Origin: Ypsolopha sequella
Taxonomy: Eukaryota; Arthropoda; Insecta; Lepidoptera; Ypsolophidae
DNA length: 64,000 bases
Reading direction: 5' to 3'
Assembly (NCBI GenBank): GCA_934047225.1
Contig: OW203989.1
Span: forward strand, 12,313,977-12,377,976
The position numbers and the translations under genes were made by a program. This document shows positions 32,565-42,739 of the stretch, piece after piece. The notes beneath the pieces are model-generated. The model saw only the letters and a list, made by a program, of their open reading frames with translations, searched no databases and had not been told where the DNA came from. The first letter of the stretch is position 1, and each line of letters begins with the position of its first letter.

Positions 32565-33070
32565 TTGGGTAGCTACATATGTAACATTTCTATGGAACAG
32601 GTTTTTTTTTTTTTTGCCGTCGAGGGTGGCTGGATAGTAAAAGTTGTTCGTATGGACGAGTACAGTTTCCATGTAAAAGTTTTAGCGTCCCGTGTTAATC
32701 CACATGTGAAAAAACCCTCAGTTAGGATTCGTGGAAAAGTAGCAAAAAGTCGGTTTTTTATTAATATAAAATGTACTAAAATTGCTATCAAAATTTCGGT
32801 TCACCAGATCTTAGATACCGTTAAAACCCATCTAATAAAATATAATTGCAGTCATTCTAAATTGTCAAACCAGGAGAATTGGTGTCGAAAAAGACCTCAT
32901 TTCAATCAATATTTCTATCGAGCCGAGTTTCTCCATCGCGTTTCTGTTTAAAAGATCCCTAGAAAAAGATTCCAAAAATAACATACTATTTTATCAAAAT
33001 ACTGAAGTAGATATGCAAGTTTTAAGACTGTCAATTTTTTTTCCGTAGCGCCTTAACATGCAGTATATCA
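32565..33070 (+). repeat. interspersed repeat, relative at 43,085-43,385
   Basis: Shares CAAAC-AGGAGAA, GAAAAAGACCTCATTTCAA then ATTTCTAT, and the end TTTTTTTTCCG(T)AGCGCC with the insertion that splits the LINE at 43 kb. The open frame at 32,565-32,951 (+) lies wholly within this repeat, starts in a poly-T tract and is not accepted as a gene. Confidence 0.6.
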
Positions 33071-34189
33071 ATTATGCTTTGACGCCCCACAGCGTTATTC
33101 GCATGGAACCCGTTTTTCTCGATCCTGTGGGAATTTCATAGTTTTTCATGTTCATAGGTCTAACCGTTTGGTGTAGGCGTTGATAGATCATTCAATCACT
33201 TAGTCAGGGTATTATAATGTGCTAGAGGACGCCTCACAGGGTTGCTTACATGGATATCGTTTCTTCCGATCCCGGGGGAATATCCTTAAATCCCTTCTAA
33301 GCGAATTTCTAGTATGTCTACGTCATACAAGGAACCTACAGTCCAAATTTAATGTTCCTTGATCCAGCTGTTTTGATAGATCAGTCAGTCTGACTCAGTC
33401 TTAGACAATCAGCCAGTCAGTCAGGATTTCTTTTATATAGGTATATTATATAAATGCGTTCAGACTTCAGGTGACATGTGACTAAATAAATCTTGCTATA
33501 AAAATAAATTGCCTCAATAATTTAATTCCGACGTGAAAAAAAAAACTTGCACCGACCTTTTTTTACAATTTTGACGGGACCATTTAAAATTAAAGGAAAT
33601 AAAAATTGCGTTTTAACCTTCACAAGTTAAAGAAACTTTAGAATAAACTTGCCATGACAATTTTAACTTGAATTTTGACAACTAAATATCAACCTTCAGT
33701 AGTTTACAGCAACTTTGAAATAAACTTGCTACCACATTTTTGACGTGACAACTAAATATCCAAATTGGCAGCAAGCCTACATCCTGTCTGGGACGTAAAT
33801 TGTACTCGTAAGTAGGTATCTAAGATTTGTAATCTGAGAACTCAATACTATAAAATAGTATAGCTACGCGTTTACCAGAACAAGTAATATTATAACGTAC
33901 AAAAAAATGTTATATTCCTTAATGTTTATTTACTTATCTGTGTGAGTAAAGGAAAATTTATCTAGAAACATCACCGTTGCTGCGCGTACCCTTTTTATGG
34001 CTCCGATGAGTTATGATATAAAATATTTATACATTCAAGAAAATGTAGCTTTTTCTTCTTTCGCTAAGTTTTAAGACGATAAAATGCGAAATGCCTATTT
34101 TATCATAAAATATATATATTGTTGTCTACCTCAAAATAATGTTGTCAATACGCAATGTAAAATGCGATAGAAATAAAACGAATGCGGTA
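33071..34189. other. probable degraded repeat, then unassigned
   Basis: 33,105-33,330 holds GATCCTGTGGGAATTTC and GATCCCGGGGGAATATCC in sequence, phrases typical of degraded lepidopteran repeats (compare CCCGG before AAAAATGCATAGTTCC at 63,870). 33,421-34,189 shows nothing clear. Confidence 0.35.
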
Positions 34190-35015
34190 AAAGCTTTTTA
34201 TCTTCTCCCATACTGCAAAGTAGTTTTATAAGTACCTATATTAGTTATCCGATGTTATAATATTACATTATAACACTGCGATTCCGCGTTGCGCTTGACC
34301 CAATTTATTATAAAACCGCTAGACACCCAATCAACAATAGAGACGAAAAATTATTCCCGACCTTATTTCCTAAGCCACACCCCTTTTATCCTGATTGGCC
34401 TTCAAGGCAGCTTTAGCGGCACGACGTACTTGTTCATGAATGAATGTTCATGAAATTATTTGTTGAAAATATTATGAATTCATAAATAAAGACGATATTT
34501 TTGATGGTCGTAGATAAAGTATTGTGTACAACTGAAGGTAATTATACGTTGGGACACTCGTGCAAAATGATTACGAAATTCTTTTTTTTTTTTTATCCAC
34601 TTTCCCCCGATTTTAATTTTTCAGGGACCTTGTTTTTTTTATTAATTTATTATTATATTTATTTGCCTCATTATACTTTTACATTGTTTATTATGTTAAT
34701 GAAATTTTTATTGAATATTATATTACATGTATTTGTTTATCTTTAATAAAATTTTTACTGTTATTATAATTAATCAATGAAATTTTTTAATTTTTTTTAT
34801 TTATTAACGTATATAGAAATATGTATTTATTTTCTTTCCTGGGGCACTGCCCGCTGCTTTACGTCTTGTTAGTTTCATTTCATTTCAATTCATTTCGTTC
34901 GTTTCGTTTTGTCCCAATGTCTTAAATTACGAGTATGTAACAGTTACACAAAATACTATTCTGTTTACTAGTCGAAGATGGCCACATACCGTGGGCCGAA
35001 ATATATCAAGTAAAA
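34190..35015 (+). repeat. repeat ending in a hammerhead-like motif, copy 2
   Basis: Same family as 31,320-31,900, with the hammerhead-like line GAAGATGGCCAC...GTGGGCCGAAATATATC at 34,977-35,008. It is interrupted at 34,578-34,915 by an insertion that starts with a long T-run (reverse of a poly-A tail). That insertion contains CCTGGGGCACTGCCCGCTGC and ends in TTTCA/TTTCG pentamers at 34,874-34,915. Confidence 0.7.
34578..34915 (-). mobile_element. retroelement-like insertion inside the preceding repeat
   Basis: Absent from copy 1 at the matching point (CTCGTGCAAA... then TGTCCCAATGTCT follows directly there). The T-run at 34,580-34,593 would be the poly-A tail of a minus-strand element. The other end carries TTTCATTTCATTTCAATTCA. 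No protein motif. Confidence 0.5.
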
Positions 35016-35101
35016 ACCTTTTTTTTATTGTTTAATTATTAATAAATAAAGAAAAGAAATAAATAAAGCTTAAAAAAGCACCATATAATATATTATAATA
35101 T

Positions 35102-35406
35102 TATTAAAACTCGCGTGAGCTGACATACTAAATTATTATTACATACGGCTTGAACACTCACGTGTGATTGTTGTTGACTATATGCAAACCGTTTCACCGA
35201 TACAATTTCGGCATCATCAAGGCGAGTGTCGTTCTTAGGACGACGACGCGGCGTTCGACGTGCCCGTTTGACAACGACGGTGAACGCCGCGTCGTCGTCC
35301 TAAGAACGACACTCGCCTTGATAATGCCGAAATTGTATCGGTGAAACGGTTGGCATATAGTCAACAACAATCACACGTGAGTGTTCAAGCCGTATGTAAT
35401 AATAAT
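35102..35406. repeat. repeat with a near-perfect 275-bp palindrome
   Basis: After TTATTAAAACTCGCGTGAGC, the stretch 35,132-35,406 reads the same on both strands apart from two or three positions. The arms are about 125 bp: ATTATTATTACATACGGCTT outward and AACGCCGCGTCGTCGTCCTA inward, with a 25-bp centre. The inner part GCGGCGTTC/GAACGCCGC is GC-rich, unlike the surroundings. Each arm carries the hammerhead-like core CTTGATRATGCCGAAATTGT then TCGGTGAAACGG. A truncated relative is at 16,982-17,151. Confidence 0.9.
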
Positions 35407-35729
35407 TTGTATAATATATTTATTAACCTTATGTTTGACATACATTTCAACAATCGTAACATACTGGATTTATATAGACCCGGAGTTGGTGACCATCAAA
35501 ATTAAGTTACTTTAGGGAAATCCAGCTTTATCACAGTATACGTAGTTTCTATTAAATGATAAAAGAAATGAGAAAAAGTTCACAATAAAAATAATAAAAA
35601 AGCATATCGTGCGATCACGTCACCAACGTTGAATCATCGAAACTGCCATTGTTTATGGCATTATTGTTGTTCTGTTTATGGCAAATTATATTTAATTACA
35701 ATAATTTCTATTCATCTAGCGGCATTTCT
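35407..35729. other. unassigned sequence
   Basis: Nothing recognised. Confidence 0.4.
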
Positions 35730-36092
35730 TCCAAATGTTACCTCTCGCTTCCACCTTACACAATACTGAAACGTCATAGAAATCATAGAAATTACTCATA
35801 TTTGTATTTTTAAATGATTATAATTACACAAAACACAGTTACATAAAATTTTCTTTCAAATGTTACCTCTCGCTTCCACCTTACACAATACTGAAACGTC
35901 ATAGAAATCATAGAAATTACTCATAGTATTAACTGATTATAATTACACAAAACACAGTTAAATAAAATTTTTGTGAGATATATTTCGGGCCATTCGGGCT
36001 GATGTGACTAATGCCGGGCCCGAATGGCCCGAAATATATCTCACATTTTTTATTTAATTCTGTTTTATGTAATAATAATCATTTAAAAATAC
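35730..36092. repeat. 124-bp tandem duplication leading into a foldback
   Basis: The unit starting TCCAAATGTTACCTCTCGCT (35,730) is repeated from 35,854 (TTCAAATGTTACCTCTCGCT). The second unit runs into TTGTGAGATATATTTCGGGC. The inverse, GCCCGAAATATATCTCACA, lies at 36,031-36,049 and is followed by the inverse of the unit's tail (TTAATTCTGTTTTATGTAA) to about 36,092. The hairpin arms are therefore about 80 bp. The loop includes GGGCTGATGTGACTAATGCC. The ATATTTCGGGCC phrase links it to the motifs at 18,605 and 34,977. Confidence 0.75.
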
Positions 36093-37703
36093 AAAAAGTC
36101 AATATTGAATATTTATTTTCATAGTATTAACAAAATTTGATATTTGTATAATGTTGCAGTTGAAAAAATTTTTTTTCAATATTTTCTTTTCAAATATGCT
36201 ATATATCGTCGTTATAAGCCAAAATGGTGGCACAACGTGGCACTTTACTGCCCCAGAGCAAAACATTGCAATAACCAGTGGATCTAGCTAATGGATCCTC
36301 TGATAATGAATTAAGTAAGCAACTAAAATCCATTAATGCACTGCTCTTGCCTAAAAATAATGTAGTATACATACATATTTTACTGCACTGTTGTTGCATT
36401 AGCTGCAAATACCAAGTGACCGCCCACGGCCTATGTTCTATAGGTTAAAAACACTTTGGGGCTTTTATGAACATTTATTGATATCCGTATTTGTACTTTG
36501 TGATGTCTAAAAGATAAAGGACATAGAGAGTTTTTGTACCGACAAAACACTATTATAAGTATTTTAATTCATGGATGGACACTTCGGATATGGAAAAGAA
36601 TCACGAGAAAACGCTTTAAGGGCATGAGTGACCCGGGATTGCGCACGTCATTTTGCATCAAGTAGGACTCAACTCTATGAAGTTTATTTTTTTTTAAATT
36701 GGCGTGCACTGAATGGCATAGCTGTGTTAAATCAAGTGAACTTTAAGCTATATTTTTTAATTAGACATTCCTATCACAAGTGCAGTATGTATACTATTTT
36801 TATAAAATCAATTAAATTTTCATTTTAATAAAATAAGCAGTGTAAAATAGTCAATTGAAATTGTGCAGTTGACATAATATGGACTCTTAAGAACAGACAT
36901 GATGACGCGAACAACACAAATGTGGACGTGGCCGAATGTCATGCTTTTTCATTTCGCTAAAAGGTGCACGCTCCATGAAACTTGCGAGGACAATACAATC
37001 GTGCCGATTTCGTCGCGGGCGCAAAATTGAAAACTTGTTTCAGAATTAACCACCTTTTGACTCGCATTCATTTTTATAATTTTATCTAAAACAATAAAAG
37101 CACATTCGGCTACACTTTTGGTAAGAAGCTGTAAAATTTAGGTACTTTAGGGGTTTGTTTTTAAGATATTACACAAATTTTACGATTTTTAGTTAGACTT
37201 AAACAAAGATCTAGTTAATTGACTCAGCCTAAAATATTTTAAAAACAATCCTTAGACACCCCACAATGTAACGACGGCTCTTAAGGTAGACGTCCTTCTA
37301 AATCCAGGTACTGATTACGACCAAGATTTAGTAAGAGAAAAACGTACTGACGCGAAATTGACCGACAAATCCTTTACAAAACCCGTATTCCTGACAAGAA
37401 TACGGTTTTAGGGATACTGGGATCCTATTACCCCTTTTCTTTGTTATGTAAATGGATGCGAGAAGATTTGCCAACAAGTATTTTATTCGCTGGAAATTTA
37501 ATGAATTAGATTATTCATTAGAAAATGAAATCATGTTTGCCTTCAATAAGCCACATCCAGCTTCGCCTACAAATAATTTACCTTGTTTGAACATAAAGGG
37601 TTAATATTAGTTTAGGACTAATGATTAATTTGCCCAGCTTGATGTAGCAAAATGCTAAATTAACCATAATATAACAAGTCGCAAAATGCTCCTCAACAAT
37701 TTC
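36093..37703. other. unassigned, 1.6 kb
   Basis: A minus-strand frame at 36,199-36,408 has no recognised motif. I found no partner for this region. It lies downstream of the minus-strand heat-shock-type promoter and could hold further exons, but none was recognised. Confidence 0.35.
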
Positions 37704-37829
37704 TCAACCTATAATGAAAATGAATGTTATTGTTACGAAGTGGGGTTCGGGATAAATAAATTTATACCAAAACACTGACACTTTAGTGAGACAGTCAAAA
37801 ATAATCACAAATAACAGTAATTGCTTCAT
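37704..37829 (-). CDS. short secretory-type frame after the heat-shock promoter
   Basis: First ATG after the inferred start, 103 nt downstream of +1. The 41 codons begin MKQLLLFVIIFDCLTKVS, a plausible signal peptide, and end at TGA 37,704. Near the end there is a good splice acceptor (TTTTCATTATAG at 37,709 on the minus strand), so the real exon may stop earlier, for instance at a GT around 37,780, and resume past 37,708. In that case the last residues shown are intronic. No family is recognised. It is not an Hsp70 or small Hsp start, since those begin with other sequences and Hsp70 genes normally lack introns. It may be the first exon of a stress-induced secreted protein or a chance frame. 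Confidence 0.35.
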   Translation of the reverse strand: MKQLLLFVIIFDCLTKVSVFWYKFIYPEPHFVTITFIFIIG

Positions 37830-37928
37830 TTTTGAACGTCGTTAACTAACTTGTACTTCGGTATACTCCTATAGCATATTAAAGTGATTCTCGCGGTATC
37901 GCTATCAGAACACAATCTCAGTGAATAC

Positions 37929-37963
37929 AACTGATCCACAGCGCACGCGGCAATGTATTTATA
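37929..37963 (-). promoter_or_regulatory. core promoter: TATA box plus initiator
   Basis: On the minus strand TATAAATA starts at 37,963 and the arthropod initiator TCAGTT covers 37,934-37,929, with its A at 37,932. The spacing from the first T of TATA to the initiator A is 31 bp, which is the canonical distance. Together with the heat-shock elements directly upstream this is a coherent minus-strand promoter. Confidence 0.6.
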
Positions 37964-37976
37964 CGCAGAGCCAATA

Positions 37977-37991
37977 GTTCCAGAAACTTCG
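37977..37991 (-). promoter_or_regulatory. heat-shock element, proximal
   Basis: GTTCCAGAAACTTCG is an exact nTTCnnGAAnnTTCn trimer, at about -45 to -59 from the inferred start. That is where proximal elements lie in insect heat-shock promoters. A weaker GAAnnTTCnnG array follows at 38,003-38,013. Confidence 0.6.
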
Positions 37992-38100
37992 ATGCGAATC
38001 TTGAACATTCTAGCATTGTCGGGAACGATCTTTGTTCCAAAACCACACTAACCTTCTAAAAAACTGTGAAATTTTCTCACCAGCTCGTAGAGTAAGTTAT

Positions 38101-38115
38101 AGAACCTTCTGGAAC
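38101..38115 (-). promoter_or_regulatory. heat-shock element, distal
   Basis: AGAACCTTCTGGAACA is an exact nGAAnnTTCnnGAAn trimer, at about -170 to -183 relative to the inferred start. Confidence 0.6.
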
Positions 38116-38400
38116 AGATCAGTCAGTTTCTGCCAATAAATAGCGCAGCGCAACGTTTCTTGTCCTTGCGTCCTACGTAATTATTATTATAAGAATTCAA
38201 TAGCGCCATTGAAGCTACGCATTATGGGTCAATTCTCAGGATTTGTAATAAAAAATTAAGAAATATTTATAACGGCCAAAATACAACTTTTAGCTAAGAA
38301 CATTTATTGTTAATAGTTTGCCATATGCTTAAAAATATTTTTGATTATGTAACGGTAGCTTTTAAATAACTGGATTTCCCATAAGCGTGATATTAAATTA
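38116..38400. other. upstream flank of the promoter
   Basis: No repeat partner or frame recognised. Confidence 0.4.
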
Positions 38401-38794
38401 TTTTTCAATGCATGTGCTCGTAAAGGCCCACTTTTTATGCATCAAAACCGAACAAAAAGTCGATTATTTTGCCCTAGGGCTTTATTATTATTTTTTTTTA
38501 ATTTATTTACAATGGTTGGCTAACCTGCAGCCTTTCCTGTGTACCATAGACGTTATACTTTTTTTTCCACTGTTTAACGGCTCTGGATACAGTCCTTTTG
38601 AGCCAAGTATAATTTAAAGTTCACAAGATTATATTTATTTTCATTTCCTCACACTATGCATTGAAAAACGTAGTATGATACACGGGCGTAAAAGCAATAA
38701 ATTACTCGGTTACGTTTAAAACACTCGCTACGCTAGTGTTTTAAATCGTCCTCGTAATTTATTCCTTTTCGCCCTAGTAGCATAAACTACTATT
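38401..38794 (-). mobile_element. 395-bp non-autonomous element, copy 1
   Basis: Three copies in the window: here and, in the opposite orientation, 41,968-42,366 and 53,548-53,943. One edge is TTTTTCAATGCATGTGCTCG with AAAGGCCCACTTTTTATGCA. The other is AGTTTATGCTAC with GGGCG. All three carry an internal hairpin, where AATAAATTACGAGGACG pairs with CGTAACCGAGTAATTTATT around GAGCGTAGCGAGTGTTTTAA, and the conserved line TCAAAAGGACTGTATCCAGA. The edges do not pair with each other, so this is not a simple MITE. No coding capacity. Confidence 0.85.
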
Positions 38795-40434
38795 AGATAT
38801 TTACGTCTGGTATCACGACTATGGAAAAGCCAGTTGTTTTATAGCTATTGTAATATCATTAAAAATATGTTAATTCAAACTTTTAATGATGAAATTTCTT
38901 AGCTTATCGTTCTATTTTGGCCGTTATAATCATTTCTTAATATGTTGTTAAAAATCCAAGGAAACGACTCTTAAGTAATATAAGTATTCTATGCAATTTT
39001 TATTTACCGTAAATCCATTTATATTTTATAAAACAAATCAAAGCAAAACAGAAAAATAAAAGCTAAAATAAAATAATAGCAACAACGATTTGCTATGCGG
39101 TTGGTGTCTGCCTGAGTTTGCAATCGACTGCACGTACTAAATAAACTGCAAATTTTCTGTATATTTTTGGCAGATAACGAAGCTTTTAATGTTAATGAAG
39201 CGGGCGACTTGCGACCGACTCCCTGAATGTTATTTTTGGAGAGCAAACAACAATCTTCCCGGGGTAAGACAAGACGCCCATTGTTTACAAGGCTGCCGTG
39301 ACAGTGTGACGTCCATAGACGAATACAGCCTACAGACTCCTCATAACAGGCGACCGATTTCTGTCAACACATCTGACTGAACCAGCAGATACAATTCGCC
39401 ACTCCAAAATTAAATGTTTCGGTAGGCCGAACCAAAATGGCTTCTATATTCATTACGTTAGAGTCTACGTCTTCAGGAAAGATAAGTTTGTGGCGCTATA
39501 CGTAAGATTGGAAGAGCCAATAGGATTACAGTATCCCGTTTCGATTGTTGATACAATTATTTGTACGCAAGATGTTGAACAATATACGTCTTGGGCTCTA
39601 TTGTCTATGGTGACGTCAGAACTCAATCCTCTATACATACAAACACGCTCCTATGTGACTCTACCTTGAGCATGTAACGGAACATTTCTGTTATGTTAAT
39701 TTCAAATCCCCAACAATCGTCACGAGGGAGATGATGCCACTGGAAACTCAAGACGGCGGAATTTTGTTTCTCGTTAGCAGGAAACGATCTCTCTGAATAC
39801 GTAAACGTGTCATTCATAGTTAACTAGCAGGAAAGAGGTGGCTGCCTGGCGAAAATACAACGTAATGTAACGTCATTGTTGAGCGCTCCGGAATATTCAA
39901 TAATAAAGTATGAAATACATAACTTGTGACATTTATTAGGTCTTTTACCAATGGAATTGCCAACATTTTCATACAGATTCATGAGTTCATAATTTCTTTA
40001 ATTCAATAGTTATTTCTTTTATTTGTTTTTTGTTTGAAAGTTGAATTGAATGTTTTACATCTACGTATGAAATTAAGTTTATATGTCAGTTTGATAACCA
40101 AAATTGAATCTTCAAAAACAGTTCATTAACTAAATGCCATCCATTTACATGATAAGATTCGTAATATTTTTTTACAGCTGACACTTTTTACAAATTAAAT
40201 TAATGTTGTTGTTAGCTTAATGTTGTCCCATTCATACACGAAATAAATTATAAAATTTTAATTTGTCATTTCTCCATAAAAAACAGCAATTTCATATTTA
40301 AAGACTTATTATTTAGCACCCATAAAGAATAGGTTGTCTACGCTTGGGAGCTAGAATCACAAAAATGGATCTCCTTTGTAACTGACGTAGACGTGACGTG
40401 GGTTTCTATTTACCCACCCCTATTTTTTTCTTAG
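38795..40434. other. unassigned, 1.6 kb
   Basis: Short frames at 39,019-39,246 (-), 39,189-39,380 (+) and 39,623-39,817 (-) lack motifs and overlap. A CRE-like TGACGTCA is at 39,611-39,618. No repeat partner. Confidence 0.35.
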
Positions 40435-40956
40435 TGCTCAGAATTATTTGCCTTATGTACATTACTATGGAGATATTAGTCCGTGTAACAAGAGCTAAAT
40501 ATAGCACAGATGTTACATACTACGAAGTCTACTTGGCTATGGTTGTAGTAGTGACATGTACAGATACGCATGCTGTGTTTGTGTTGCGCTTTTTGTAAGC
40601 GCTCCCGAGGTTACGCACGCGTCTTATGAAATCATACTACGGCTCAACGCGGTCCCGTGTTGGACAGCAGGATGTTTTACAAAACGCTTTCGCGACGCTG
40701 TGTTACGGAATTCATACTACGTGTCAACACTAAAATGCAGTATGGTTTCATCTGATGTATTTTAATTTGCACGTCCGGAATCGCTACTAGAGTTGAACGC
40801 TAGGATGCATTCAATAGACGAATAAAATATTGCAAATGCGGAAATCATCCTCGACGCCAACGCCCGGCAATGTCTGTTGCATATACCTCATATTCTGTCT
40901 CTTTCGGAAACGTAGTGAAAAGTATAATGACCGACACTTTTTAGGAACAACTGATC

Positions 40957-41150
40957 GGGGGCCGTTCAAGTATTACGTAAGCAGATTTTTGGCATTATTG
41001 ACCAACCCCCAAAAATTGTAGAAAATTCGAAAGAGTAAAAAAATGCTGACGTAATCCATAATGAGTGTTATCCCCCATGTCATCAAAAATAAGCAAAGCA
41101 AAGACTCCCCCGCCCTTCTGTAGTGCTTATGTTGTACTTGAATGGCCCTC
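40957..41150. mobile_element. 194-bp MITE nested in the preceding element
   Basis: Starts GGGGGCCGTTCAAGTATTAC and ends with the inverted relative ACTTGAATGGCCCTC, with arms of about 27 bp. The arm sequence (GGGCCGTTCAAGTATTACGT) is a widespread insect MITE end. It inserted just before the coding remnant at 41,154. Confidence 0.75.
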
Positions 41151-41153
41151 ACG

Positions 41154-41372
41154 GGTCATTGTGGTTTATTTGAGACTAATATACAACGTAGAAGAACAAA
41201 CACAATTAAAGTGCAACCAACTGCCGTAAGCCGCAGACTAGATCGCGGAATTACAAAAACAAAAAATAGAGTTCAGGCTGGCCGTCTAACAGTAAGGGAG
41301 AAAATAGTCAGTAAGAAAAGAAAACACGATCTTTCTCAAAATGTTTCTAATAATGTGCCTAACGCTAAGTAA
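41154..41372 (+). pseudogene. C-terminal remnant of a MULE/SWIM-type transposase (tentative)
   Basis: The frame after the MITE reads IKVQPTAVSRRLDRG, then QAGRLTVREK, then KKRKHDLSQNVSNNVPNAK and stops at 41,372. Tails with VQPTA-SRR, a GRP-like turn and KRKH-L--NV--NVPNAK are familiar to me from the C-termini of SWIM-zinc-finger, MULE-type proteins repeated in insect genomes. The catalytic part is absent. An ATG at 41,142 belongs to the MITE and is not the original start. Confidence 0.45.
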
Positions 41373-41967
41373 TAAAGATTTAATTAATTGGTTGATTTGT
41401 CCTAGCTGCATTTGTTTGTAATTTTTCTTTTTAGACACATTATATCAGTTCATTGATTCTCAATCCATTTTAATTATCCCTATGCCAACAGCATATTATT
41501 ATAACGCTATATAATGATTCATAGATTTGTGCATAAGATTGTACGAAATATTTCAGTTAGTCCGTTCAAGTCTTTGAATACGTGAGCATGTTGAGCCGTA
41601 GGATGTTTTCGTAAGACATTTTAAATAATAAGCGCTCGGAAATCATCCTCGCGTTCAACGCATAAATAGAGTATTGTTTACGGAGCTAAACTTTGCAAAA
41701 GCGTGTAGTAAAACATCCTGCTGTTCAACACGGGAGCGCGCTGAATAGTAGTATGGTTTAATAAGACGCGTTACGCACACCAGAAAAAGTGCGTATGCAT
41801 GCATTGCTATAACTATAGGTAATAAGGCTTCGTAGAATAAAACATCTGTGTGTCCTTAGCGCGTTTACAACGGAGCAGCTAATCTCGAAACAATTTTCAC
41901 ACGCTTTATGTTTCACACGACTTTGTTATTCACGTGATAAAAACCATCTTATGATCATTCCACTAAG

Positions 41968-42366
41968 TAATAGTAGTTTATGCTACAAGGGCGCAAAGGA
42001 ATAAATTACGAGGACGATTTAAAACACGAGCGTAGCGAGTGTTTTAAACGTAACCGAGTAATTTATTGCTTTTACGCCCGTGTATCATAGTAAGTTTTTC
42101 AATGCATAATGTGAGGAAAAGAAAACAAATATAATCTTGTGAACTTTAAATTATAATTGGCTCAAAAGGACTGTATCCAGAGCCGTTAAACAGTGGAAAA
42201 AAAAAGTATAACATCTATGGTACACAGAAAAGTCTTCAGGTTAGCCAACCATTGTAAATAAATAAAAAAAAATAATAATAATAAAGCCCTAGGGCAAAAT
42301 AATCGACTTTTTGTTCGGTTTTGATGCATAAAAAGTGGGCCTTTACGAGCACATGCATTGAAAAAT
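41968..42366 (+). mobile_element. 395-bp non-autonomous element, copy 2
   Basis: Same family as 38,401-38,794, opposite orientation. It abuts the end of the Mutator-like element on the left and a GC-rich stretch (42,373-42,500, with CAACCCCCGGGTCCGGGGTG) on the right. Frames reported through it are not genes. Confidence 0.85.
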
Positions 42367-42739
42367 TCTTTAAAGGTACGGGCCTTGATGATTATCATCT
42401 TTGCCCGGGTTTCGTCTTCGCGGGCTACAACCCCCGGGTCCGGGGTGTGCTAACAGCATGTTATATAGCTGGCTGCATTTGTGAGCGAGGCCCTTTAGTC
42501 TTCATAGATAAATAGATAGATAGATAAAAACTTGGTTCAAAGCCTCTTACAAAAAAACACAAAAAGTACACTTTTAGAGCTTAACAAATAACAAATACAT
42601 TATAATCGTTAAAATAATGACAATCTTTGACATAGAGGCTGAATAGTCTGTAACAGAATAATCTGTGACACTGATATTCTGCCAGTTCATGGCCACCGGT
42701 GGTACGTTACCAGCAGCCCAGTCCGTCTTGATGACCCAC

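Larger units (their letters stand above)
40435..41967 (+). mobile_element. Mutator-like DNA transposon, internally deleted (tentative)
   Basis: 40,490-40,870 and 41,560-41,890 are diverged inverted repeats. Matching lines include CACAGATGTTACATACTACG with its mirror, GTCCCGTGTTGGACAGCAGG with CCTGCTGTTCAACACGGGA, and ACGCGTCTTATGAAATCATA with its mirror. Within each arm the phrases AGGATGTTTTA and CATACTAC recur, giving tandem subterminal repeats. The outer limits (about 40,435 and 41,967) are estimates. Long, internally repetitive inverted arms around a basic-tailed frame suggest a Mutator-like element. I could not determine the target duplication. Confidence 0.55.

Noticed and set aside
32565..32951. 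128-codon open frame
   Set aside because: Begins in a long T-run and lies in a repeat related to the 43,085-43,385 insertion, where the frame is not kept.
37826..38008. 60-codon minus-strand frame starting at 38,008
   Set aside because: Its start lies upstream of the TATA box, so it would cross the promoter; the frame beginning at 37,829 fits the inferred transcript better.
39611..39618. CRE palindrome TGACGTCA as a regulatory site
   Set aside because: A single 8-base match without a promoter or gene next to it is expected by chance in a window this size.
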